Positions 16,570 through 26,285 of a stretch of DNA of 64,000 bases are shown in pieces. Origin of the DNA: Mucilaginibacter_A sp050954285 (GTDB taxonomy: Bacteria; Bacteroidota; Bacteroidia; Sphingobacteriales; Sphingobacteriaceae). Position 1 is the first letter of the stretch, and the number at the start of each line of letters is the position of its first letter. The position numbers and the translations under genes were made by a program. The DNA is taken from NCBI GenBank assembly GCA_050954285.1, contig JBPBPL010000026.1, positions 1-64,000 on the forward strand, read 5' to 3'. The notes beneath the pieces are model-generated. The model was not told the DNA's origin, made no database searches, and was given only the letters and a program-made list of their open reading frames with translations.

Positions 16570-17328
16570 CTATTTCTCTGCCAGTGCGATCCTGTTAATT
16601 TCGGTACAAAAAACAGCTGCCGCAATAGCCACATTTAGGGATTCTGCTTTGCCTGAACGCGGAATGGTTATCCTTTTCTGGATCATCGGCTGGATTTCTG
16701 GCCGGATGCCGTTACCTTCATTCCCAAGCAAAATCAGCCCTTCGGTACCGAAATTAGTTTGATAAATATTTTCGCCATCCAGCATCGCCCCAAAAATGGG
16801 TTGTTTAATTTGAGGTAGTAAAAGAAGCAGATTGGCGTAATGCACGTTAATCCTCGAAAGCGAACCCATTGTGGCCTGTACCACTTTTGGGTTGTAAACG
16901 TCTACGGTATCTTCAGAACAGATAATTTGTGATATGCCAAACCAGTCGGCCGTGCGAATAATGGTGCCCAGATTGCCCGGATCCTGCACATTATCCAGCA
17001 TCAGCGTAAATTTTCCGGCTAAATCCTGTAAATTAATTTTCAGCTGATTTGGAATTTCTACCAGCGCAATCACTTCCTGCGGCGTGTTTAAACTGCTGAT
17101 CTTCTCCAGTTCCGAAGCCGAAACTTCCTGAAACTTTATATTACCCGAAACTTTCAGCATTTTTGATTCGGATTGCGGCGTATGATATACTGTTTTTATC
17201 GTATAAAAGTTGGATTGCAAAAAATCTGTAACTGATTTTAGCCCTTCTACCAGGAATAAGCCATGCTCTTTCCGGTGTTTTTTTTGTTGTAATGCTTTTA
17301 AAAAAGAGATCTGAGACTTTGAGACCAT
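16570..17328 (-). CDS. TrmH/SpoU-family RNA 2'-O-methyltransferase
   Basis: A 252-residue SPOUT methyltransferase. It has the three SpoU motifs: NVQDPGNLGTIIRTADWFG (motif 1), LLGNEGNGI (motif 2) and IPRSGKAESLNVAIAAAV (motif 3), forming the knotted SAM site. The N-terminal part (KALQQKKHRKEHGLFLVEG) is the substrate-binding domain of RlmB/TsnR-like enzymes. The exact rRNA or tRNA target cannot be read from sequence. Its start overlaps the start of the divergent outer-membrane protein gene by 37 bases. Confidence 0.93.
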   Translation of the reverse strand: MVSKSQISFLKALQQKKHRKEHGLFLVEGLKSVTDFLQSNFYTIKTVYHTPQSESKMLKVSGNIKFQEVSASELEKISSLNTPQEVIALVEIPNQLKINLQDLAGKFTLMLDNVQDPGNLGTIIRTADWFGISQIICSEDTVDVYNPKVVQATMGSLSRINVHYANLLLLLPQIKQPIFGAMLDGENIYQTNFGTEGLILLGNEGNGIRPEIQPMIQKRITIPRSGKAESLNVAIAAAVFCTEINRIALAEK

Positions 17329-19670
17329 ACGTACGCGCTAAACTTTCTGCTGCTGCAATTTTAAGTATTTTACTGCTGATTCTGGTTTCCGGCTGCAGCC
17401 TGACGCGCCGATTGAAAGACAATCAGGCTTTGGTGCGCAAAATTACAATTAAAGGTGTTTCGGAAGAGTTTGCCGAACCTGCCAAGAACTATGTGGATAA
17501 GCAGCAGCAGCCTAACAGTGCGGTTAATTTGCAGTTTTATTACCTGTTCAGCCGGAACGGAAAAAAAGCCATAGGCGAGCCGCCAGCTATTTTAGATACG
17601 GATCTGGTAGAGTTTTCCAGGCTCCAAATCCAGAAATTTTTGCAGAATAAAGGCTTTTTAAAAGCAACTGTTGCCGATAAAATCAATATAAAAGCTAAAA
17701 AAGCCGAGTTGATTTTTAATGTAACACCCGGTACTTTGTTTAAGGTGCAAAGTTTTAAGGATAGCATTGACGACCCGAAACTGGTGGGTTTGTATCGAAC
17801 CAACAAAAGCCTGATTTCGCATATTAGACCAAACAAGCGGTATGACGAAGACAGTTTAGCATATGATCGGGAGCAGTCTTACCAACTGATGAAACGCAAC
17901 GGCTATTACGATTTTTACCGTCAATACGTTAGTTTTTCGGTTGATACGGCTTTAGGCAAAGGTTTGGTTAATGTGGATTTGCTGGTGGATAATCCGGCAA
18001 ATAAAATCGGGCATACTAAATTTACCATCCACAATACCCTCATTTCTGTTACCGGCAGCTCCGGCCGTAAACGTGGCCAGCCAGATACATTGCAACTGGA
18101 TTCGCAGTTTAGGTTTGTGGATTTTTCAGGAAAATTTAAACCCAAAAATATCATCAATTATATTTTTCAGAAAAAAGGACAAATTTATAATATTGATAAT
18201 CAAACGTTAACTACCACTCGTTTGTCCGAACTGAATGTTTTTAGAAATGTACCAAGTCCTACTTATCAAAAAACCGCAGATAGTACCAACCGGCTGGATA
18301 CAAAAATTGAACTGATTCCACTGAAAAAAATGTCTAACCGGGTAGAGGGCGGATTTATTTTCAACAACGGGCGGTACGGCTTTAACCTGGCCAATACTTA
18401 TACCAACCGGAATTTATTTGGTGGGGCCGAAATTTTGCAGGTGAAGTTTAATTACAGCATTTTGTACGATAACGCGCAGGAGCAAGCCGCGCTAAACAAC
18501 CGTATCCAGAATCAGGATTTCAGGATTGGCGCAAACCTGACTTATCCGGGTATCATTTCGCCATTCAATATCAAGAGTTTGGGCCAGTATGGTATTCCGC
18601 ATACTACTTTTGCTTCGAATTTCCAGTATTTTTACCAGGATGGTTTAGTGGCCCGCAAGAGCATTATCAATTCCATTACTTATGATTGGAAGCCGAATAA
18701 CCGCAGTCTGCACTCTTTTACCCCAATTAATATTGAGTTTTCTACCGGTAAAATTAATCCGGATGCCGCCACCGAACTCCTTGCCCAAAACCGGTATTCC
18801 TACATTTATTTAATTGGCCGTACGGTTTTTACCGCTGGTAGCCAATACACTTATACACGTAATTACAGCTTGCTTAATAGCTACCAAAATTTTGTTTATT
18901 TTAGAGGAAGTGTAGATTTAGGCGGCAATTCGCTCGCACTGATCAGTAATCTGACCAATGCTAAAAGAGATACCCTTGGGCAGCGTACTGTTTTTGGTCA
19001 AGCATTTTCGCAATACATTAAAGGTGAGGCCGACCTTCGTTTTTATAAAAGCTTAGGTGGCGAAAGACAGTTTATTTTTAGGCTAAATCCCGGCTTAGGT
19101 GTGCCTTATGGCAATAGCAATCAGCTGATATTTGAGAAGAATTTTTACGTAGGCGGAGCAAATGATATGCGTGCCTGGTTGCCGCGCACACTTGGTCCGG
19201 GTGGTTTTAACCGTGCAACTTATTATGCTGATAATACGGAGCGGGCCCGCTTTAAATACCTGGACCAATTTGGTGAAGTAAAAATTGTGGCTAATGCAGA
19301 ATATCGGTACAAAATTGTTGATAACTTTTTCGGCTCGAAGCTAAAAGGTGCCTTGTTTAGCGATATCGGAAATGTTTGGCGATTGAAAGACGAAGTTCCT
19401 GATGGCAAATTTAGCCTGGCTACCTTACCTAAAACCACCGCAATTGGTATAGGAACAGGAATCCGCTTAGATCTGAATTTCTTTGTTTTCCGGTTGGATG
19501 CCGGTTTTAAGTTTAAAGATCCGCAGTTTAGTGGTAGTGATCAGTGGGTTTTGGTAAATCACTTCGGCGAATTGTTCAGCTCCGGCACCTTCAAGAATGA
19601 TTACTTTAACAACAATGGCGAGAAATACAGTTTTATGCAGCTTAACTTTGGTATCGGGATGCCGTTTTAA
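17292..19670 (+). CDS. BamA/TamA-family outer membrane protein
   Basis: A 792-residue protein. The N-terminus has a hydrophobic segment ending LVSGC, a lipobox with Cys near residue 35, so it may be a lipoprotein. POTRA-like repeats follow (ALVRKITIKGVSEEF onwards), then from about residue 350 a beta-barrel with the surface-antigen D15 pattern (FVYVGGANDMRAW-like segment near residue 625) ending in FGIGMPF, a typical barrel C-terminus. Members fold or secrete outer-membrane proteins; this one is closer to the TamA-like group than to essential BamA, on length. It is the longest stretch (17.3-19.7 kb) without a full copy of the repeated word after 5.2 kb except parts of the 48.8-51.8 kb region. 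Confidence 0.9.
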   Translation: MLLKKRSETLRPYVRAKLSAAAILSILLLILVSGCSLTRRLKDNQALVRKITIKGVSEEFAEPAKNYVDKQQQPNSAVNLQFYYLFSRNGKKAIGEPPAILDTDLVEFSRLQIQKFLQNKGFLKATVADKINIKAKKAELIFNVTPGTLFKVQSFKDSIDDPKLVGLYRTNKSLISHIRPNKRYDEDSLAYDREQSYQLMKRNGYYDFYRQYVSFSVDTALGKGLVNVDLLVDNPANKIGHTKFTIHNTLISVTGSSGRKRGQPDTLQLDSQFRFVDFSGKFKPKNIINYIFQKKGQIYNIDNQTLTTTRLSELNVFRNVPSPTYQKTADSTNRLDTKIELIPLKKMSNRVEGGFIFNNGRYGFNLANTYTNRNLFGGAEILQVKFNYSILYDNAQEQAALNNRIQNQDFRIGANLTYPGIISPFNIKSLGQYGIPHTTFASNFQYFYQDGLVARKSIINSITYDWKPNNRSLHSFTPINIEFSTGKINPDAATELLAQNRYSYIYLIGRTVFTAGSQYTYTRNYSLLNSYQNFVYFRGSVDLGGNSLALISNLTNAKRDTLGQRTVFGQAFSQYIKGEADLRFYKSLGGERQFIFRLNPGLGVPYGNSNQLIFEKNFYVGGANDMRAWLPRTLGPGGFNRATYYADNTERARFKYLDQFGEVKIVANAEYRYKIVDNFFGSKLKGALFSDIGNVWRLKDEVPDGKFSLATLPKTTAIGIGTGIRLDLNFFVFRLDAGFKFKDPQFSGSDQWVLVNHFGELFSSGTFKNDYFNNNGEKYSFMQLNFGIGMPF

Positions 19671-20203
19671 AAAACATGCTTCAACCCGTCAAATATCGTT
19701 TCAAAAAAAGTGCTTAAACTCATGCCCCCGTGATAGTTAAAGTAACTGAAAACGAAGAAGATAACAATAGCAATGATGATGAACCGTTTGAACATGTATC
19801 CTAACAGAATCAAAATTATTGGGATCGCAATCAATACTTTCCAGCTTATTTTATACGGATCAAGTTTAGAATCGTGTTTGTAGATATAAAATAAGTTGGC
19901 GTGCGACGAGAAACCGTCTTTGTGTTTCAGGTACAAAAAGCTCGATTTGTCTAATTTGTGGTGATAAAAAGCCGTTCCGTTCTCAAATTTCAATTCTTCC
20001 TGAAAACCGTTTACTGTAAAATTGAACAAGCCGCTGATGTTTTCCTGTATCGTTCCGGCCGAATCTGTAGCCACTACGGCAACTTCATCTTTTGCAAACG
20101 GATTTTCCTTCAGCATAAACTGATTAAGGTGCACTTCCGCAGCTTGTGCATTGCCAAAAACCATCAGCAATAACAAAAATAAGCATACTGTTTTTATCGA
20201 CAT
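19667..20203 (-). CDS. Exported membrane-anchored protein, hypothetical
   Basis: A 178-residue protein from the ATG at 20201-20203 (MSIKTVCLFLLLLMVFGNAQ); an upstream ATG would add 17 residues. It has a signal peptide ending AQAA, a periplasmic beta-rich domain of ~100 residues (VHLNQFMLKENPFAKDEVAV onwards) and two hydrophobic segments at the C-terminus (about residues 122-160). I do not recognise the family. The 3' end overlaps that of the outer-membrane protein gene by four bases (convergent). A family A word lies inside (20185, near the signal peptide). Confidence 0.75.
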   Translation of the reverse strand: MSIKTVCLFLLLLMVFGNAQAAEVHLNQFMLKENPFAKDEVAVVATDSAGTIQENISGLFNFTVNGFQEELKFENGTAFYHHKLDKSSFLYLKHKDGFSSHANLFYIYKHDSKLDPYKISWKVLIAIPIILILLGYMFKRFIIIAIVIFFVFSYFNYHGGMSLSTFFETIFDGLKHVF

Positions 20204-20265
20204 AAAATTGACCAAAGCTGTTTTTTTGAGTTTAGCAGCAACTGTTTTCACCAAAAATTGGTTGA

Positions 20266-20277
20266 TAAAAACAGCAT
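20266..20277 (+). repeat. Repeated word, family A, in a divergent intergenic region
   Basis: TAAAAACAGCAT preceded by GA, between two divergent genes (starts 20203 and 20401). The inverted copy at 20185-20196 lies 70 bases away. Confidence 0.85.
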
Positions 20278-20400
20278 GTGCTGCGCGTTTAAAGTTAATA
20301 TTTTCCTGGGTTTTGGCTAAACAATAATAAACACAAGCCCGTTATCAGGTTTATTGTAAATTTGAACGGAATCAGATCGTACAAAAACATAATTTTAACT

Positions 20401-21363
20401 ATGAAAAAATATTTCACCAAAAAAGCATTTACAAACGGTTTCAAAATTATATCCGGTGCTTTTAATGGTTTTTTAGATGATAAAGGTTTAAAATTGAGTG
20501 CATCCCTGGCTTATTACACGGTATTTTCACTGGCGCCGCTGTTGCTGTTGTTACTTTCTATAGTTGGGCTTATTTTAGGAAAAGATGCTACTACCAATAA
20601 CAAAATTTTTCATGGGATTAACGGAATGGTAGGAAACCAAGCCGCTGCACAAATTCAATCAATGATCAAAAATGCTGAGTTATCTGGCAAAACTACATCA
20701 GCTGTAGTAATTGGTGCAGTAACTTTATTGTTTGGTGCTACGAGTGTTTTTGCAGAAATCCAGGATTCGATTAATATGATTTGGAAAGTAAAAGCTAAAC
20801 CAAAACGTGGCTGGCTAAAATTAATTCAAGATCGATTATTGTCTTCTTCCCTAATTGTTGGATTGGGGTTCTTGCTTATAGTATCATTGGTTGTTACCGG
20901 GCTTGTAGATGCATTAAGTGGGGTACTAACGCGTTTTTTGCCCGATATTACTGTGATTTTTGTGCAGATTATTAACCTGATTATTAGTTTCGGAGTCATC
21001 ACAGTGCTTTTTGGGGTGATATTCAAAGTTTTGCCGGATGTTAAAATCGGGTGGAAAGATATACGTTCCGGTGCTTTGTTTACCGCTGTTTTATTTATGA
21101 TCGGTCGTTTTGTAATCGGGATTTATATTTCTACCACCGGCACAGGCTCTACCTATGGTGCTGCCGGCTCGCTGATTGTAATTTTGGTTTGGGTGTATTA
21201 TACAGCGGCTATATTGTACTTTGGAGCCGAATTTACACAGTCTTATGCCGAGTTTTATGGGATAAAAATAGCACCAGCCGACTATGCCGTGCACGTACAG
21301 CAAACAGAAGTAGAAAAAGATGTGGACGTACTGCCTCCGCAGGGTAATGTAGAAAAGAAGTAG
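20401..21363 (+). CDS. YihY/UPF0761 (BrkB) family membrane protein
   Basis: A 320-residue integral membrane protein with about six transmembrane segments and the family signatures LSASLAYYTVFSLAPLLLLL and GSTYGAAGSLIVILVWVYY. The family was once called ribonuclease BN by mistake; its function is unknown, perhaps transport. I chose the ATG at 20401 (MKKYFTKKAFTNG) over an upstream ATG that lies inside a TAAATTTG-type region at 20357-20364. The charged C-terminal tail is soluble. Confidence 0.92.
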   Translation: MKKYFTKKAFTNGFKIISGAFNGFLDDKGLKLSASLAYYTVFSLAPLLLLLLSIVGLILGKDATTNNKIFHGINGMVGNQAAAQIQSMIKNAELSGKTTSAVVIGAVTLLFGATSVFAEIQDSINMIWKVKAKPKRGWLKLIQDRLLSSSLIVGLGFLLIVSLVVTGLVDALSGVLTRFLPDITVIFVQIINLIISFGVITVLFGVIFKVLPDVKIGWKDIRSGALFTAVLFMIGRFVIGIYISTTGTGSTYGAAGSLIVILVWVYYTAAILYFGAEFTQSYAEFYGIKIAPADYAVHVQQTEVEKDVDVLPPQGNVEKK

Positions 21364-21477
21364 AAGTATAGAGAAAATGCAAATTGATTTTTTTAGAATC
21401 AGTCTCCGATCATTTTACATGTCCTTCTCGTATAAAATAAAATATGTTTTTAATTTAGCCTGATACATAACCGTGGC

Positions 21478-22599
21478 ATGATATTAATAGTTGATGATAA
21501 GCCTGAAAATATAATTGCGTTAAAAAGAATTCTTGATAAACACCACTTTGAAGTTGATTCGGCATTATCCGGAGAAGAAGCCCTGAAAAAAGTACTTAAA
21601 AGTAACTACGATCTCATCCTGTTGGATGTGCAAATGCCTGGTTTGGATGGCTTTGAAGTGGCCGAATCTATTTCAGGTTACAGTAAAACCAAAGATATTC
21701 CAATTATATTTTTATCGGCCGTAAACGTTAACAAGCAGTTCATCAGTAAAGGTTATGCTTCGGGCGGCCGCGATTATATGGTAAAACCATTTGATCCGGA
21801 TGTGCTTATTCTTAAAATAAAAACTTTCATCAAGCTATATGAGCAAACTACCGCTTTGCAAAACATGCAGCAGGTTCTGGTAGAGGAAATTGAGTTTCGA
21901 AAGCAGGCAGAACGTACTAAGGATGAGTTTATTACCATGGCCAGCCATGAATTGAAAACGCCGCTGACTTCTATCAAAGGTTATATGCAGATGGTGGAAC
22001 GTTCGTTTGAACGGGACTTAAAAGATGATGCCAGGAAATACCTCGAACGTACGCGCCAGCAGTTAGAAAAACTAAATGTTTTGATTGATGATTTGCTGGA
22101 TACTTCTAAAATTGCCAGTGGAAAGTTGGATTTTAGGAACGGCATTTATCCTATTGATCCAATTATTGATAACGCGGTTGATATTATCCGGCAAACGTAT
22201 CCAAGTCATTCCATCCTTAAAACCGGACAGGCTGATGTGAAAATTTATGGCGATCAGCTGCGTATAGAGCAGGTGATCCTCAATTATTTAACAAACGCTA
22301 TCAAATATTCTCCTAATTCTTCGGAGATTTTGTTTGACGTATCGCTGCTTTCCTGTGATGAAGTAATGATTAATATAACAGATTCCGGGATTGGCATTCC
22401 GAAAGATAAACAAGCTGAATTATTTACCAAATTTTACCGGGTAGAAGAATCATCCAACCGTTTTCAAGGCCTGGGTATGGGCTTGTATATCTGTGCCGAG
22501 ATCATTAAACGGCATCATGGCCGCTACGGTGTGGACAGCGAACCGGGCAAAGGCTCGTCCTTTTATTTTACGTTGCCTGTTTATCAGGAGCAAATTTAA
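21478..22599 (+). CDS. REC-histidine kinase (response regulator fused to kinase)
   Basis: A 373-residue protein with an N-terminal receiver domain (phospho-acceptor D50 in LILLDVQMPG, acidic pair D6-D7), a short coiled coil, HisKA with H157 in SHELKTPLTSI, and a HATPase domain with G1/G2 boxes (DSGIGIP and GLGMGLYI). It has no transmembrane segment, so it is cytosolic and receives a signal from another kinase, most likely the hybrid kinase encoded next. The hybrid kinase start lies 22 bases downstream. Together with the CheR-type gene this forms one signalling operon. Confidence 0.95.
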   Translation: MILIVDDKPENIIALKRILDKHHFEVDSALSGEEALKKVLKSNYDLILLDVQMPGLDGFEVAESISGYSKTKDIPIIFLSAVNVNKQFISKGYASGGRDYMVKPFDPDVLILKIKTFIKLYEQTTALQNMQQVLVEEIEFRKQAERTKDEFITMASHELKTPLTSIKGYMQMVERSFERDLKDDARKYLERTRQQLEKLNVLIDDLLDTSKIASGKLDFRNGIYPIDPIIDNAVDIIRQTYPSHSILKTGQADVKIYGDQLRIEQVILNYLTNAIKYSPNSSEILFDVSLLSCDEVMINITDSGIGIPKDKQAELFTKFYRVEESSNRFQGLGMGLYICAEIIKRHHGRYGVDSEPGKGSSFYFTLPVYQEQI

Positions 22600-22621
22600 A
22601 TTTCAAAAATCAATCGGTTTC

Positions 22622-25600
22622 ATGAAAACCAAAATTAACCACGATTTAAAAATAGGTTTCGGGCTGTCTTTGCTATTGGTTGTTATCAGTTCACTGGCAT
22701 CCTACATCAGCATTCATAACCTCCTTAGCAACGCCCAAAATGTTGCTCAGAATACTAAGGTAATTGCTAAGCTGGAAAGTATAATTTCCACCATGAAGGA
22801 TGCTGAAACCGGCCAGCGGGGCTTCCTGCTTTCGGGCGAAGAAATTTTTTTACAGCCTTATAATGGGGGCGATCAGAAAGTTTTTACTGCGATAAAAGAA
22901 GTACAGCAGTTAACCGCCGGAGATGCCATCCAGCAGCAAAACATCAGCCAGTTACAAAATGCAGTGACAGCGCAGTTTAACCGTTTAGAGCAGCTAATCC
23001 GGCAAAAACAAGCGGGAAAAAATATCAGTTTGGGGCAGTTGCTACAAGGCAAAGCTGAAATGGATGCTTTGCGCCGTGAGGTAATTTTGATGGAAAATCA
23101 GGAAAAAACGCTGTTGTTGGGTTCTAGCAAAACACAGGATTTTCTAAATACTTTTACCCCGATTATTATTGTATTTGCTACGGCTTTATCTTTGCTGATC
23201 GCTGTTATATATTACTTTAAACTCCGCAAAAAATACTACGAAAATATTCAGTTACGGATGGGTATGGAGGAGAAAGAGGAACTGACGGCCAACCGGTTGC
23301 GTATTGTACAGGATATTACAGGCCGGATTTCTGGAGGAGATTATAAAACCCGTGCAAGTGTTGCCGAGCAGGAAATTTTAGGTGTCATTTCCGGCTTCTT
23401 AAATAAAATGGCCGATTCACTGGAGTTTGCTTTTGGTAACCTGACAGAGAACGAATGGATGCAAAACGGGGCCAACGGTTTAAACTTGGAGATGCTGGGA
23501 GAGAAACCTTTGCAAACTTTAACCAAAGCAATATTAAAATATTTGATTGATTATTCCGGTAGTTATTTGGGCGCCTTTTATATCCTCAACCAAAACGAAC
23601 TGCATTTGAAAAGCAGTTATGCGTTAACGTTAAACCCGGAGCATAAAATAAATTTGGGGCAGGGTTTAAGCGGCCAGTGCGCGCTTAACCAGAAAATGAT
23701 CCGCTTAAAAAACATCGATAAAAACAGCATTAGCCTAAATTATGCCGGTGGCGAAATTATGCCGGCTGATGTAATTGCTTATCCGGTTTGTTATGAAGGG
23801 CATACTTTAGGTGTGATTGAGCTGGCATCCACCGATATTTATGCTGAAAAGAACATCCGGTTTTTAGAGCAGATGATGCCAAACATTGGAACGGTACTCA
23901 ACTCGGCGCAAAAAAATGAAGCGCTGCAACAGCTTTTAGAACGCACGCAGTTGCAGGCAGAAGAGCTGGAAAAACGACAACGTGAACTCGAAAACATGAA
24001 TGCCGAACTGGAAGCATACACGCAGAAATTACAGCTTTCGGATGAGGAACTGCGCGTGCAACAGGAAGAACTGGAGCAATCTAATCAGGTTTTGGAAGAA
24101 CGCAGCCATTTGCTGGAGGAGCGCAACCAGATGATTATAGAGCGCAACCAGGAAATACAGCGCAAAGCCGAAGAACTGGAACGGAGCACGCAATATAAAA
24201 CAGAATTTATGGCTAATATGTCGCACGAGTTGCGCACGCCATTAAATTCTATACTGCTTTTATCGAGGTATTTGTCGGAAAATGATGAAGCCAATTTATC
24301 CGAAGAACAAATAGAATCTGCCAAAGTAATTTTAAGTTCGGGCAGAGGTTTGCTGAATCTGATTGACGAAATTTTAGATTTATCAAAAATTGAAGCCGGC
24401 AAAATGGAGGCCGAATACGAGGCAATTACCATTGGTGAAATTGTTGCCGAAATGCAGGGTTTGTTTGCGCCGGTGGCTAAGGAAAAAAAGCTGGTTTTGA
24501 ATATCACGGCCAGTACAAAATTGCCGGAAACTATCGAAACCGATAAAGCCAAGCTGGAGCAAATTTTAAAAAATCTGCTTTCCAATGCTTTAAAGTTTAC
24601 AGCAAAGGGAGAAGTTAGTTTAAAGATTGAACCGCATGCAAATGGCGATTACATCCGTTTTGAAGTGGCAGATAGTGGCATTGGAATTTCTAAAACAGAT
24701 CAGAAACTCATTTTTGAACCTTTTAAACAAGCCGACGGATCTACCCGGCGAAATTACGGCGGCACGGGTTTAGGGCTTTCCATCAGCCGGAAATTGGCGG
24801 AATTGCTGCAAGGCGAAATTGAACTGGAAAGCGAACCGGGTAAAGGAAGCAGGTTTATCTTATCTGTACCGGTAAAAAAACAGGAGGATTTCAGTTTTGA
24901 AAATTCGGTTGATACTGTTTTTCTTACTGAAAAAACACCAGTAAAAGAAGCATTACTGCCGGTTGTCAGTCGAACAAAACACGTTACCGATTTGATTCCG
25001 GCGGAGATTAAAGACGACCGGGACAAGCTGGTGGAGGGTCAGAAACTGATCCTGATTATTGAGGATGACACTGTTTTTGCCAGCGCGCTTTTAAAATTCA
25101 CACATGAAAAAGGCTACCAAGGAATTGTGGCCGTTCGCGGAGATTTGGGGATGGAAATGGTGCAGCAATACAAGCCGCACGCCATTTTGCTCGACATCCA
25201 GTTGCCGGTAAAAGATGGCTGGGAAGTAATGGAGGAGCTGAAAAGTAATCCTGCTACACGGCATATTCCGGTGCACATCATGTCATCGCTCGAAGTAAAA
25301 AAAGAGAGTTTACTAAAAGGAGCCATCGATTTCATCAATAAACCGCTGGCTGTAGATCAGATGAAAACGCTTTTTGAAAAGCTGGAAGTTGCCATGCTGC
25401 GCAGTCCGAAAAAGGTATTGATTATTGAAGATAACGAGCAGCACGCCAAGGCTTTATCCTATTTTCTGGAAACGTTTAGTATCACTTCGCAAATCTCCGG
25501 CAATATGGAACAAAGCATCAGTACGTTGCAAAAACGGGAAGTGGATTGCGTGATTCTGGATATGGGCGTTTCGGGCAAAACCATTTATGATTCGCTGGAA

Positions 25601-26224
25601 AAAATGACTCGAAAACCTGATCTGGACCGGATGCCAATCATTGTTTTTACCGGCAAGCATCTTTCTATTGCCGAAGAAAGCAGGGTGCTTCGTTTTGCGG
25701 ATTCCATCGTGGTAAAAACAGCACAGTCATACCAGCGCGTGATGGATGAAGTTGCGTTGTTTTTGCATGTAATGGAAGGTAAAAAAGACATGAATCAGAG
25801 CATCAATCAGTTGTCTAAAACAGCAGGTTCGCTTACCGAAGTGCTGAAAGACAAAACAATTTTGATTGCCGATGATGATGTGCGCAATATATTTTCGCTT
25901 ACCCGATCTTTTGAAAAATACAAAATGAAGGTGATTACGGCCACTAACGGCCGCGAAGCACTGGAGCAGTTAGAGCAGCACAAAACCGATGTGGTGCTGA
26001 TGGATATGATGATGCCCGAAATGGACGGGTACGAAAGTATCCGCAAAATCAGGCAGCAACCGGCGTTTAAAAACCTGCCCATTATTTCGGTAACGGCCAA
26101 AGTAATGCCGGCAGATCGGGAAGCCTGTATCCAAGCCGGCGCGTCGGATTATATTTCTAAACCGGTGGATGTGGATCAGTTGATTTCCTTGTTGCGGGTT
26201 TGGCTGTACGATCAGAAGCGGTAA
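22622..26224 (+). CDS. CHASE3-GAF hybrid histidine kinase with three receiver domains
   Basis: A 1200-residue sensor kinase from the ATG at 22622 (MKTKINHDLKIGFG). Order: transmembrane segment (~11-32), CHASE3 periplasmic domain, second transmembrane segment (~180-200), HAMP-like linker, GAF domain (~270-430), a strong coiled coil rich in E and Q (~430-520), HisKA with H535 in SHELRTP, HATPase (NLLSNALKF, GIGI, GGTGLGLSI), then three receivers with likely phospho-Asp D858, D980 and D1128. The middle receiver keeps D980 but has DMGVSGK in place of the usual MP turn, so it may be degenerate. Probable partner of the upstream REC-kinase. Signal unknown. Confidence 0.95.
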   Translation: MKTKINHDLKIGFGLSLLLVVISSLASYISIHNLLSNAQNVAQNTKVIAKLESIISTMKDAETGQRGFLLSGEEIFLQPYNGGDQKVFTAIKEVQQLTAGDAIQQQNISQLQNAVTAQFNRLEQLIRQKQAGKNISLGQLLQGKAEMDALRREVILMENQEKTLLLGSSKTQDFLNTFTPIIIVFATALSLLIAVIYYFKLRKKYYENIQLRMGMEEKEELTANRLRIVQDITGRISGGDYKTRASVAEQEILGVISGFLNKMADSLEFAFGNLTENEWMQNGANGLNLEMLGEKPLQTLTKAILKYLIDYSGSYLGAFYILNQNELHLKSSYALTLNPEHKINLGQGLSGQCALNQKMIRLKNIDKNSISLNYAGGEIMPADVIAYPVCYEGHTLGVIELASTDIYAEKNIRFLEQMMPNIGTVLNSAQKNEALQQLLERTQLQAEELEKRQRELENMNAELEAYTQKLQLSDEELRVQQEELEQSNQVLEERSHLLEERNQMIIERNQEIQRKAEELERSTQYKTEFMANMSHELRTPLNSILLLSRYLSENDEANLSEEQIESAKVILSSGRGLLNLIDEILDLSKIEAGKMEAEYEAITIGEIVAEMQGLFAPVAKEKKLVLNITASTKLPETIETDKAKLEQILKNLLSNALKFTAKGEVSLKIEPHANGDYIRFEVADSGIGISKTDQKLIFEPFKQADGSTRRNYGGTGLGLSISRKLAELLQGEIELESEPGKGSRFILSVPVKKQEDFSFENSVDTVFLTEKTPVKEALLPVVSRTKHVTDLIPAEIKDDRDKLVEGQKLILIIEDDTVFASALLKFTHEKGYQGIVAVRGDLGMEMVQQYKPHAILLDIQLPVKDGWEVMEELKSNPATRHIPVHIMSSLEVKKESLLKGAIDFINKPLAVDQMKTLFEKLEVAMLRSPKKVLIIEDNEQHAKALSYFLETFSITSQISGNMEQSISTLQKREVDCVILDMGVSGKTIYDSLEKMTRKPDLDRMPIIVFTGKHLSIAEESRVLRFADSIVVKTAQSYQRVMDEVALFLHVMEGKKDMNQSINQLSKTAGSLTEVLKDKTILIADDDVRNIFSLTRSFEKYKMKVITATNGREALEQLEQHKTDVVLMDMMMPEMDGYESIRKIRQQPAFKNLPIISVTAKVMPADREACIQAGASDYISKPVDVDQLISLLRVWLYDQKR

Positions 26225-26230
26225 AAAACA

Positions 26231-26274
26231 GTTGATAAAAGAAGCATTGCATGGGTGATGCTTCTTTTATCAAC
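26231..26274. terminator. Perfect 17-bp hairpin made of two inverted family-B words
   Basis: GTTGATAAAAGAAGCAT (26231-26247) and its exact reverse complement (26258-26274) enclose a 10-base loop. It fills most of the 61-base gap between the hybrid kinase and the CheR-type gene. It probably terminates or attenuates transcription; there is no strong T-run after it. Confidence 0.85.
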
Positions 26275-26285
26275 CAAAAATCAGT

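Noticed and set aside
19667..20254. Start of the exported hypothetical at 20254
   Set aside because: The extra 17 residues precede a good signal peptide starting at the 20203 ATG.
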